A stretch of DNA of 64,000 nt from Massilia sp. PDC64 (lineage in GTDB: Bacteria > Pseudomonadota > Gammaproteobacteria > Burkholderiales > Burkholderiaceae_D): the NCBI RefSeq assembly GCF_900101265.1, contig NZ_FMZS01000012.1, positions 1 through 64,000 on the forward strand. The letters are read 5' to 3'. Positions 56,358 through 64,000 of the stretch are shown here, one piece after another (position 1 is the first letter of the stretch; each line of letters begins with the position of its first letter). The notes below the pieces were generated by a model. It had not been told where the DNA came from, searched no databases, and was given only the letters and a program-made list of their open reading frames with translations. The position numbers and the translations under genes were made by a program.

Positions 56358-56384
56358 CACTGTAAAACTGTGTTCGATCCCGTG

Positions 56385-57389
56385 TTACTGCACCGGGCAC
56401 GAGTTGGCCGCGCGATAGTCGACCACCTTGATCTTGCCGGCGATGATGTCGGCCCGGGCAGCCGTCACGCGCTTTTCCATCTCGGGCGTGACGACCATGC
56501 GGTTGTCCTTGTCGAGCACCCAGTCCACGCCGCCTTCCTTCAGGCCCAGGTACGTGATGCCGGACGTGAACTGGCCGCTCCTTGCCTTCATGAACGCGTC
56601 GTACGCGGCGTTGTCGACGCGCTTGACCATCGACGTCAGCATCGTGCCCGGGTACAGGTAGTTCTGGTTGGAGTCCACGCCGATCGCCAGCTTGCCCTTT
56701 TCCTTGGCCATCTGCAGGGCGCCCATGCCGGAACCGCCCGCGACGGCAAAGACGACGTCGGAACCGCGGTCGAATTGCGCGCGTGCCAGCTCGCCGCCCT
56801 TGGCGGGATCGTTCCAGGCCGCGGCCGTCGTGCCGACCATGTTTTGCAGCACCTGGATCTTCGGATTGATTACGCGCGCGCCCTGCACGTAGCCGCAGGC
56901 GAACGCGCGGATCAGGGGGATGTCCATGCCGCCGACGAAGCTGATCGTCTTCGTCTTCGACGCCATCGCGGCGGCGACGCCGACGATGTACGAGCCTTCC
57001 TCTTCCTTGAACAGCACGGAGTTGACGTTCTTGCCCTGGGCATTGCCGTCGATGATGACGAAGTGCACGTTCGGGTATTCGGCCGCGATCTTTTGCACGG
57101 GCTGCGTTTGCGAAAAGCCGATGGAGACGATCAGTTGCAGCTTCTTGCGGGCGAGGGCGCGCAGGACCTGCTCGGCCTGGGTGTCGTAGTTGGCCTGGGC
57201 TTCAAACACCTTGACGCCGGTCTCCTTCGTGAACCGCGCGACGCCTTCGGCGGCGGACTGGTTGAAGGATTTGTCGAACTTGCCGCCGGCATCGTAGACG
57301 ATCGCCAGCTTCGCGCCGGCCATGTCGGCGCTGGCGCTGGCGCTGATGCACAGCGCCGCGATCGTCATACAAATATGCTTGAATTTCAT
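56385..57389 (-). CDS. BMP-family nucleoside-binding protein
   Basis: A 334-residue periplasmic substrate-binding protein of the BMP/PnrA family, which binds purine nucleosides. Signal peptide MKFKHICMTIAALCISASASA. Family segments: VYDAGGKFDKSFNQSAAEGV, HFVIIDGNAQGKNVNSVLF, SFVGGMDIPLIRAFACGYVQ and FAVAGGSGMGALQM. It heads the importer operon. Its place opposite the nucleotidase and nuclease genes supports a purine nucleoside substrate. Confidence 0.93.
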   Translation of the reverse strand: MKFKHICMTIAALCISASASADMAGAKLAIVYDAGGKFDKSFNQSAAEGVARFTKETGVKVFEAQANYDTQAEQVLRALARKKLQLIVSIGFSQTQPVQKIAAEYPNVHFVIIDGNAQGKNVNSVLFKEEEGSYIVGVAAAMASKTKTISFVGGMDIPLIRAFACGYVQGARVINPKIQVLQNMVGTTAAAWNDPAKGGELARAQFDRGSDVVFAVAGGSGMGALQMAKEKGKLAIGVDSNQNYLYPGTMLTSMVKRVDNAAYDAFMKARSGQFTSGITYLGLKEGGVDWVLDKDNRMVVTPEMEKRVTAARADIIAGKIKVVDYRAANSCPVQ

Positions 57390-57454
57390 CGAATAAGCTC
57401 CTGAATCCCGTATTGTACCGGCGCAACGGCTGTGCAGGGAGGGGGATTCTCGGA

Positions 57455-57484
57455 ACTATGCATCAGCCAGTTTATTCGTGGCAA
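57455..57484 (-). promoter_or_regulatory. Candidate sigma-70 promoter for the nucleoside importer operon
   Basis: On the minus strand TTGCCA (57484-57479), an 18-base spacer and CATAGT (57460-57455) lie about 65 bases upstream of the binding-protein start. The match is moderate. The region is AT-rich relative to the genes. Confidence 0.3.
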
Positions 57485-57534
57485 ATACGTTTTTACTTTG
57501 CCATTTATTTGGTTGACATATAAATAGCGCCGTT

Positions 57535-58506
57535 TCAGTCGGCAAGCGGGAGCGCGGGCGGGACGGCGATGGCGGCAACGGCCGGGGCCGTCGATGTCGT
57601 CGCGGCGGGGATGACGATGTCCGCAGCGGGCGCGGGGATAGGCGCGGAAGACGGGAGGTTCGCCGTCTCCACCGGCCTGGCGAACTGCGACGTGAGGAAG
57701 CGGGCGATACGGGCCTGCGTGTCTTCCAGATAGGGGATATTCAGGTGGTCCGAGTCGGGCACGGTCTCGTCCCCGATCAGCTGGGCGAGCTTGGCGACGA
57801 GCTGGTCGGTGTGGGAATGGGGCACGACGTCGTCGCTGGCCGCGCGCAGCACGAACGTGGGCGCCTTCAGGGTGGGCGCGTACTTGATCGACTCGAAGCG
57901 GTGGCGCAGCATGTATTCGATCGGCATCACGCGGAACTTGCGCTTGGCGAGCGCGAGGATCGAGTCGTACGGCGTGATCAGCACGACGGCCTTTACGGGC
58001 CGCTCTTTCGCGACCTGCACGGCCACGCCGGACCCGAGGCTGCGGCCCACGACGGCGATGCGTGTCGGATCCACGTGGTGGTGCGCCGCCATCCAGTCGA
58101 ACAGCATGCAGGCGTCTTCGACCATGTGCGCCTCGGCCGGGTCGCCGTGGGAGTCGCCGTAGCCGCGGTAATTCACGGCTAGCACGGCCATCCCGGGAAA
58201 CAGCTTGCCGGCATCACGCACGACCCAGGACACTTCCTCGGACCGGCCGCCGAAATAGACGACGGCGGGACGCAGGCCGGGCATCTTCGGCATCATCAGC
58301 CAGCCGGACAGCCGCGTGCCATCCTTGGCGCGCAATACGACGGGGCGGGTGCGGTGGCCGCTGCTACGCGGATGCTCCACTTCGCGCTCGACGGTGGGAT
58401 TGAACACGAGACGGCGCTGGTTCGCCGCGACCGCGGCCGTGAGGCCCAGCCACAACATGCTGGCAAAGCCAGCCATACCTGCCGCCAATTTTTTATGTGT
58501 GCTCAT
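57535..58506 (-). CDS. Alpha/beta hydrolase, membrane-anchored or exported
   Basis: A 323-residue alpha/beta hydrolase with an N-terminal hydrophobic segment (KLAAGMAGFASMLWLGLTAAVAA residues 5-27) that anchors or exports it. The nucleophile elbow GRSLGSG (Ser), ASDDVVPHSHT with an Asp, and a final His in PDSDHLNIP give a triad. The oxyanion-side VYFGGRSEEV is present. It resembles the ABHD13/BEM46-like group; the substrate is unknown. The C-terminal 45 residues are low-complexity Ala/Pro. Confidence 0.85.
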   Translation of the reverse strand: MSTHKKLAAGMAGFASMLWLGLTAAVAANQRRLVFNPTVEREVEHPRSSGHRTRPVVLRAKDGTRLSGWLMMPKMPGLRPAVVYFGGRSEEVSWVVRDAGKLFPGMAVLAVNYRGYGDSHGDPAEAHMVEDACMLFDWMAAHHHVDPTRIAVVGRSLGSGVAVQVAKERPVKAVVLITPYDSILALAKRKFRVMPIEYMLRHRFESIKYAPTLKAPTFVLRAASDDVVPHSHTDQLVAKLAQLIGDETVPDSDHLNIPYLEDTQARIARFLTSQFARPVETANLPSSAPIPAPAADIVIPAATTSTAPAVAAIAVPPALPLAD

Positions 58507-58683
58507 GTATACAGTCTACCTCTGGCTACGGATGAAGTCTGTGCGCTGCCCATCAAATACGTCTTCATTATGGTGCGAATTCACGAAGAGTAGCTTTGCT
58601 GCAACATCCTGTTACAGCGCCGGCGTTGTATGCGCGCCGAAGGCTTTGTTAGGCTGTCCATGAAGACAGGATGTGGAGGTTCG

Positions 58684-59568
58684 ATGAAGTGGAAAGCGGT
58701 CGTGCCGGCATGTGCCGGGCTGGGCCTGGTGGCGGCGCTGGTGGTGCTGGTGGTGCCGGCGTGGCGGTCGACGCCGCCGGCCGTCGCGCCGGCTGCCGTG
58801 CCCGCGCCGCCAGCGTCGACGACCGGCGCGGCGACGGGGCCGGCCTGGCTGTCCGACCTGGGGGCGCCGCCGCCGATCCTGCCGCAGGCACCCGCCGAGC
58901 CGCTGGCGCAGCGGATCGAGCGCCTCGTCGCGAGCGGCGATCCGCGCGACGCGTATCGGGCGTGGTGGCTGTTGCACGCCTGCGTCGTGTTCGGGCGCAC
59001 GGGGCACCTGCCCGAGCGTGACGGCACCGAGCCCGATGCCATCGTCGATCCCGCGCATGCCTGCGCGACCGTCAGCGAAAGAATGAAGATGGCGCGCATC
59101 GACCACCTCGAGCGTGCGGCACGGGCGGGCGTGGACGGTGCGCTGGCGGAACTCGTCGAAGAAGGTCCGTTCGGCGACCCGACCGCCCTCACGACGCGCC
59201 CCGACGATCCGCTCGTGAAGGAGTGGAAGGAACGCATCAACGGCATGCTGAACGAGCAGGCCGAGCAGGGCTACTGGTCCAGCCTGTACCAGCTGTTCAC
59301 CGGTTTCTGGTTCGGCCACCCGGCCATCGCCGCGGACCGCCAGAGCGCGCTGGCCTACGGCATGGCCCTGCGCGACATCATGGTCAAGCTGGACGGCGTG
59401 CCCGAGCAACAGGCCATCCCGTTCAACGGCCCGTTCCTCGACGAGATCGGCACCGGTCTCACGCCGGAACAGAAGGCGCGTGCGCAGGCGCGGGCCGACG
59501 CGATCGTCGCCCGCGCGGCGGACCAGCGGGGCATTACCAAATCGATATCGATCAAGGAAAAAAAGTAA
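58684..59568 (+). CDS. Unknown membrane-anchored protein
   Basis: A 294-residue protein: one N-terminal hydrophobic segment (VVPACAGLGLVAALVVLVV), a Pro/Ala-rich linker to about residue 60, then a mostly helical domain with AQRIERLVASGDPRDAYRAW, ARIDHLERAARAGVDGALAE and LTPEQKARAQARADAIVARA. I recognise no family. The helices recall Sel1-like solenoids but lack their consensus. The ATG at 58684 follows GGAGG. It precedes the GH54 gene by 56 bases on the same strand. Confidence 0.75.
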   Translation: MKWKAVVPACAGLGLVAALVVLVVPAWRSTPPAVAPAAVPAPPASTTGAATGPAWLSDLGAPPPILPQAPAEPLAQRIERLVASGDPRDAYRAWWLLHACVVFGRTGHLPERDGTEPDAIVDPAHACATVSERMKMARIDHLERAARAGVDGALAELVEEGPFGDPTALTTRPDDPLVKEWKERINGMLNEQAEQGYWSSLYQLFTGFWFGHPAIAADRQSALAYGMALRDIMVKLDGVPEQQAIPFNGPFLDEIGTGLTPEQKARAQARADAIVARAADQRGITKSISIKEKK

Positions 59569-59624
59569 TTGGTCCAGGTCATGTAATCGACTCTACGATG
59601 TGAAATCTTGGAGAGATCGATAAC

Positions 59625-62600
59625 ATGCACATTCTAAAATTGTTCGTCGGCCTGGCGCTGCTGTTGAGTGGACTGCCCGCCTGGGCATCGGCGCAGGCGG
59701 TGCGGCCGGAGGGGCCGTGCGACATCTATGCGAAGGCGGGCGCGCCCTGCGTCGCCGCGCACAGCACGACGCGCGCACTCTATGCCGCGTACAACGGGCC
59801 GTTGTACCAGGTCAAGCGCCAGTCGGACGGGAAAACGCGCGACATCGGCGTCGTAAAGGACGCCGGCTATGCGAATGCGGCGGCGCAGGACGCATTTTGC
59901 GCCGACACCTATTGCTGGATCACGATCCTGTACGACCAGTCGGGCAAGCGCAATCACCTGGTGCAGGCACCGCGCGGCACCTGGACGGGGCCCGCGCTGG
60001 GCGGCATGGATAACCTGCCGCTCGCGGACCTGGCGCCCGTCACCGTCATGGGCCACAAGGTTTATGGCGTGTACATCGCGCCCGGCATGGGCCTGCGCCT
60101 GAACGACACGCACGGCGTGCCCGTCGACGACCAGGCGGGCGGGCAATATGCCGTCATCAATGGCCATCACTACAACGGTGCCTGCTGCTTCGACTACGGC
60201 AACGGCGAGATCGACAGCATCGACGACGACAACGGCACGATGGAAGCCATCTATTTCGGCAATGCGAAAGGGTGGTATCGCGGGAGCGGGACCGGGCCGT
60301 GGGTGATGGCCGACCACGAAAACAATCTCGTCGGTTGCGTCAACGACGACAAGTCGAAGCTGTGCGCGAACCTGCCCACCCTCGATGCGCGCTTCGTCAC
60401 CGCCGTCACGAAAGGCAAGCCCGGCCATTGGGCAACGCTGGGCGGCGATGCCCAACGAGGGCAACTGGCCGTCATGTACGAAGGCCGCCGGATCGACGCG
60501 TCCTACGATCCCATGCGCAAGCAGGGCGCCGTCATTCTCGGCAATGGCGGCGACAACAGTACCGCCTCGCAAGGCACGTTCTACGAAGGCGCGATGACGG
60601 CGCCGCGGACGTATCCGTCCAACGAGACGGACCAGCTGGTCGCCCGGAACGTGGCGGCGGCCCGCTACGACGTGGCGGCCGTCGCGGTCGGGACTGCGGC
60701 GGCGTCCGACGTCCCGTCCGGCCTGCACACGTTCGCGCCGGGGGAGGCCAAGGACCTGACGGTCACGTTCACGAATACGACGGGCCAGCCCGTCCGGGGC
60801 GTGACGTTGTCCCTGGCGGTGCCGAAGGGCTGGAACGTCAACCAGGCCGCGAAAACCTTCGCCGACCCGATCGCGCCCGGTCAAAGCGTGCATGCCGTAT
60901 TCTCGGTGAAGTCCGGTGCCGCACCGTTCAACGGCGATCTCAAAGGCATGGCCACGTGGGCAGGCCGCACGGAAGCGGCCGTCGCGAAGGTGCGCAATGT
61001 GGCGCCGGTAAAGATCAACGAATTCCGCCTGAGCGACGGCGCGCGCACGAATGCGACCAATGCCTTCATCGAGTTGTACAACGCCGGCGAGAAGGAGGTC
61101 GATATCTCGAACTGGACGTTCGCGCAGCACGCGACGCGCGAGCCGCTGTCCTCGACCGTGAAGATTCCTGCCAACACGAGGCTGGCGCCGCATGGATTCT
61201 ATGTGCTGGGGTTGTCCAATTCGGGCCTCGTGCTGCCCGCCGCGCCGGGCGACACGACGATCCACGTGCGCAGCGTCGAGGGCATCAAGCCGGGCGACAC
61301 CATCGTGGTCGGCGGCGAAACCCGCAAGGTGGTCCGCGTCGGCACGGCGGCCGGCCAGGCGACGCCGTTGTGGCAGCCGCTGCCCGACGGCCCGATCATT
61401 ACCATTCCCGCCGGCTCGACGAGCGTCCCCGTGACCACCACCGAGGGCTTCCACGTCGGCGATACCCTGGCCCTCGGCTACGGCATGTCTTATCCCGTCG
61501 ATGGCCGTGCGACCGAGCATTACGAGAAGGTGACCATCACCGGCGTCGGCACGGCGGGCAGCCAGGCGTGGCTGGGTCTCGATGCGGCGGCAGGCTCCAC
61601 CAATATCCAGGTGACGTCGACCGATGGCATCGCCGCCGGCGACAGGATCCGCCTCGACATCGACAGCGCCGATCACGGCATCGACATGGTCACGGTCAAG
61701 CACGTGGGAACGGCCGCGCGGCGCACCAGCCTGGCCCGCGATGCCGCTGCCGGCGCCACGACGATCGTCGTGCGCGGCGCGATCGGCTTCCCCACCCCGA
61801 AGCCCGTCGATTACACGCCCGGCAAGGCCGTGATCGGCGCGCCCGGCAAGCTGGAAACCGTCGATATCGTCAAGGTCGAAGGCAAGCCGGGCGGCGATCT
61901 CACGCTGACGATCGCGCCGGCACTCGCGAAGGATCACGCGGCCAGCGAACCCTTCGTGGAGCCGGGCACGGGCCTCGACCTGGCGGCGCCACTGAAATAC
62001 GACCATGCCGCCAACCTGCCGTACAGCGTGCGCGGCACGGGCATCCGCTTCACGCCCGCCACCCGTCATCCGCACTCGAGCAACGAGCCGGTGCGTCCGG
62101 CGGGCAGCGGGATCGTGCTGGACCGCCCGCTGACCCGTGCCCATGACACGGATGCCGTCGTGCGGGTGGACACCGTGACCGCCGCGGGATTCCAGGGCAC
62201 ACCGAACCAGTGGTTCGGCGGCCCGGTGTTGTCGCGGGAAGCGGGCAGCATGGTGTTGCGCGATGCGGCCGGACATGTGGTCGACAGCCTGAACTACGGC
62301 GATCTCGTCGATCCATGGGCATCCGGCGGATTCCGCGGCGCCGCCGGCAAGGCCGCCACCTGTCACGCGGACGCACCGGGCATCCCCGTCCCGCAGACGT
62401 GGGACCGCGCACTCCCGGGCATCCCGTTCAGCGGCGCCACCGCGCAAGTGGATGCAGCCCAGGGCAGCACGGGGCGCTATCCCGATGGCCGGGACGGCGA
62501 CAACGATTGCGTGGATTTCGTGACGTCCGTCTCGGTGCGGACAGGCGCGGCGGCGGCGGGATCGACGAGCGTCAACGTCGCCACGGTCGCGCATTTTGCG

Positions 62601-63020
62601 CCCGGCCAGGCCGTCGTCCTCGATGCGGGCGACCAGGCCGAGAACCTGACCGTCGCCACGGTCGGCTCGCCCGGCCTCACCCGCGCATCGGTGCCTGTGG
62701 AGAAGGGCGCGACGGTCGTCCGCGTGGACGACGCGCGCCAGTTCACGGTCGGCCAGGCCGTGGTCATCGGCAGCGGCGCGGATGAAGAGAAGGGCGTCGT
62801 CGCCGCGGTGGAGACGGGATGGCGGACGGGCAAGCTGACGCTCCAGGCGCCGCTCGCGCGCACCCATGACGCGGGCGCGAGCGTGGCGGGCACCGGCATC
62901 ACCTTCACGGGCCCGCTCGCCAGGGCCCATCCGGCAGGCACGGTGATGACGCCGGCGGACGACCTGGCGACGCCGGGTGCGCCCAACAACCGCATCCGCC
63001 GGGACACTGCCCAGCGTTAG
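59625..63020 (+). CDS. Secreted GH54-type alpha-L-arabinofuranosidase with interrupted lamin-tail domain
   Basis: A 1131-residue exported protein (signal peptide about 1-23). Residues 28-348 are a GH54 arabinofuranosidase catalytic domain: GPCDIYAKAGAPCVAAHSTT, the vicinal-disulfide CCFDYGN (187-193), Glu207 in TMEAIYFGN (nucleophile) and Asp310 in GNGGDNSTASQGTFYEG (acid/base). A NEW3-like beta domain spans about 370-455. A lamin-tail domain starts at 461 (PVKINEFRLSD) but is interrupted at about 538-865 by degenerate repeats ('AAGSTxxxVxxxxGFxxGDxxxL' and 'PLARTHDAG' types) and resumes at 866-969 (GSMVLRDAAGHVVDSLNYGD, TGRYPDGRDGDNDCVDFVTS). A second repeat block follows, then TPGAPNN. No CBM42 domain is seen. 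It would release arabinose from plant polysaccharide. Confidence 0.85.
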   Translation: MHILKLFVGLALLLSGLPAWASAQAVRPEGPCDIYAKAGAPCVAAHSTTRALYAAYNGPLYQVKRQSDGKTRDIGVVKDAGYANAAAQDAFCADTYCWITILYDQSGKRNHLVQAPRGTWTGPALGGMDNLPLADLAPVTVMGHKVYGVYIAPGMGLRLNDTHGVPVDDQAGGQYAVINGHHYNGACCFDYGNGEIDSIDDDNGTMEAIYFGNAKGWYRGSGTGPWVMADHENNLVGCVNDDKSKLCANLPTLDARFVTAVTKGKPGHWATLGGDAQRGQLAVMYEGRRIDASYDPMRKQGAVILGNGGDNSTASQGTFYEGAMTAPRTYPSNETDQLVARNVAAARYDVAAVAVGTAAASDVPSGLHTFAPGEAKDLTVTFTNTTGQPVRGVTLSLAVPKGWNVNQAAKTFADPIAPGQSVHAVFSVKSGAAPFNGDLKGMATWAGRTEAAVAKVRNVAPVKINEFRLSDGARTNATNAFIELYNAGEKEVDISNWTFAQHATREPLSSTVKIPANTRLAPHGFYVLGLSNSGLVLPAAPGDTTIHVRSVEGIKPGDTIVVGGETRKVVRVGTAAGQATPLWQPLPDGPIITIPAGSTSVPVTTTEGFHVGDTLALGYGMSYPVDGRATEHYEKVTITGVGTAGSQAWLGLDAAAGSTNIQVTSTDGIAAGDRIRLDIDSADHGIDMVTVKHVGTAARRTSLARDAAAGATTIVVRGAIGFPTPKPVDYTPGKAVIGAPGKLETVDIVKVEGKPGGDLTLTIAPALAKDHAASEPFVEPGTGLDLAAPLKYDHAANLPYSVRGTGIRFTPATRHPHSSNEPVRPAGSGIVLDRPLTRAHDTDAVVRVDTVTAAGFQGTPNQWFGGPVLSREAGSMVLRDAAGHVVDSLNYGDLVDPWASGGFRGAAGKAATCHADAPGIPVPQTWDRALPGIPFSGATAQVDAAQGSTGRYPDGRDGDNDCVDFVTSVSVRTGAAAAGSTSVNVATVAHFAPGQAVVLDAGDQAENLTVATVGSPGLTRASVPVEKGATVVRVDDARQFTVGQAVVIGSGADEEKGVVAAVETGWRTGKLTLQAPLARTHDAGASVAGTGITFTGPLARAHPAGTVMTPADDLATPGAPNNRIRRDTAQR

Positions 63021-63556
63021 TGCAGCATGGGGCCGGACGACGGCGCGTAACGTTCCACGTCGTGCAGCGCATGCTCGACGCGCTCGTCGCCCGGCAGCTT
63101 CGCCTCGGGCGCATGCCCGACGGGGCTGACGCCTTTCACGCGCATCCCTTGCTCGTAGACCATGCGGCCGCCGAACCAGCCGGACACGACTACGCCGATG
63201 GCGGCGATCGCCGACAGCGCCAGCGACCCGCCCGTGTGCTTGTAGCCGTTGCGCCGCAGCGCGAGATTGGCCGCCGTCACCGCCAGCGCACCGCCGTTCA
63301 GCATCGCATGGACGTTGGCCGTCTGCTTGACCTCGGTCTCGTTCTCGATTTCCAGGTAGTCCATGGCCCCGGCGACCCCGGCCGCGAGACCGCCGATGAG
63401 GCCGCCGGTCAGGCTGTAGAAGGCGGCGTTCGCATAGTCGTCGTTGTCCGTCGCGCGGTGCATGGCGTCGAGGATGAAACCGAACGGAATCAGGGCGGCC
63501 GGCGCCACGATCAGCATCGGGTGCAGCGGATGGCCGGCAATCGTCGATTTGGGCAT
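63017..63556 (-). CDS. DUF2231 membrane protein
   Basis: A 179-residue integral membrane protein of the DUF2231 family. It starts MPKSTIAGHPLHPMLIVAPA, the family signature, and has four hydrophobic segments (about residues 15-35, 48-65, 82-98, 110-130). Family members are unknown, sometimes beside haem or oxidoreductase genes. The start at 63556 follows GGAGGAAG. Its stop overlaps that of the GH54 gene by 3 bases. Confidence 0.85.
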   Translation of the reverse strand: MPKSTIAGHPLHPMLIVAPAALIPFGFILDAMHRATDNDDYANAAFYSLTGGLIGGLAAGVAGAMDYLEIENETEVKQTANVHAMLNGGALAVTAANLALRRNGYKHTGGSLALSAIAAIGVVVSGWFGGRMVYEQGMRVKGVSPVGHAPEAKLPGDERVEHALHDVERYAPSSGPMLH

Positions 63557-63667
63557 GCTTCCTCCAGAAAAGGTGGTGCCGGCCTCGGGACGAGCGGCCG
63601 GCGGGAGAAGCAAAGTGTGGCATAAGGCCGGTTCTCGGCTACGCACAGTACCGTGGGGCACGGCGAG

Positions 63668-63970
63668 TCACGGCGTCGTGCCACCATCGACGAACTGCGC
63701 CCTGCTCGTCTGGTTCGCAACCAGCCTGGGCGGTTGCGCGCAGTTGCAGATGCACAAGTCGTTCTCCAGCGCGACCTGTTTGCCGTTGTAGCGCTCCGGA
63801 ATGCGCGGGCCGACGCAGCGGATGACGCCCGTGCTGCCGCACGTCCGGCAATCGACCGTGTCGCCTTCCAGCGCGACCCGGACGCCGTTGATCGAGACCA
63901 GCGCACTGGCCGAGGTCACGGTGCCGCCGGCCGTGGTGGACGCACCCAGTGTGATGTGATGGCGTTTCAT
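63668..63970 (-). CDS. PAAR domain protein
   Basis: A 100-residue PAAR-repeat protein: MKRHHITLGASTTAGGTVTS, INGVRVALEGDTVDCRTCGS and a terminal CICNCAQPP. PAAR proteins sharpen the VgrG spike of type VI secretion systems and may carry effectors; this one has no effector extension beyond about 30 residues. The remaining right end of the window (63971-64000) shows no further gene, so other type VI components, if adjacent, are outside. Confidence 0.85.
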   Translation of the reverse strand: MKRHHITLGASTTAGGTVTSASALVSINGVRVALEGDTVDCRTCGSTGVIRCVGPRIPERYNGKQVALENDLCICNCAQPPRLVANQTSRAQFVDGGTTP

Positions 63971-64000
63971 CGCATCATCCTGACACGCGCTGTCCTTGTG

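Noticed and set aside
59634..63623. 1329-residue open frame antisense to the GH54 gene
   Set aside because: Very rich in Arg, Ala, Gly and His, as expected for antisense of GC-rich coding DNA; the plus strand shows a clear enzyme.

Overview
The window is GC-rich chromosomal DNA from a betaproteobacterium, most probably Oxalobacteraceae (Massilia/Janthinobacterium-like). This rests on gene content and order: lpxC, a DciA-like gene and secA together, the block pilD-coaE-zapD-yacG, and type IV pilus genes pilB/pilC. The assignment is inference from family knowledge; no search was run.

Layout. 1-200: the 5' end of an IS3-like transposase gene and a palindromic repeat. 0.2-13 kb: housekeeping genes (peroxiredoxin, acetyltransferases, EamA exporters, lpxC, dciA, secA, a MerR/TipAS regulator, an AI-2E family permease, argJ, a DUF815 ATPase, a NUDIX hydrolase). 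12.3-15.8 kb: a minus-strand operon pilD-coaE-zapD-yacG-tautomerase-yidD. 15.8-22.6 kb: signalling and accessory genes (PAS-GAF-GGDEF-EAL protein, EamA exporter, AraC regulator, SGNH esterase, LysR regulator). 23.0-27.6 kb: an AT-richer island with an OLD-family nuclease and a UvrD-like helicase, which is a Gabija-type anti-phage pair. 27.6-30.6 kb: pilC and pilB, which in relatives normally sit directly upstream of pilD; here about 11.9 kb separates them. 30.9-38 kb: CorC-like protein, stomatin-like protein, chemoreceptor, PstS-like protein, porin and a ClpP-like protein.

38.2-57.4 kb is the most coherent functional region. xdhA-xdhB-xdhC-guaD form a tight operon for intracellular guanine/hypoxanthine/xanthine oxidation. 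They are followed by an exported adenosine deaminase, a TonB-dependent receptor with an elaborate 5' region, a lipoprotein 5'-nucleotidase, an exported S1/P1 nuclease, a MipA/OmpV protein, and on the other strand a four-gene BMP-type nucleoside ABC importer. Read together they suggest a scavenging route: nucleic acid to nucleotides, nucleosides and inosine outside the cytoplasm, then import and purine oxidation.

57.5-64 kb: an alpha/beta hydrolase, an unknown membrane-anchored protein, a large secreted GH54-type arabinofuranosidase with an interrupted lamin-tail domain, a DUF2231 membrane protein and a PAAR spike protein. No tRNA, rRNA or CRISPR array was seen.
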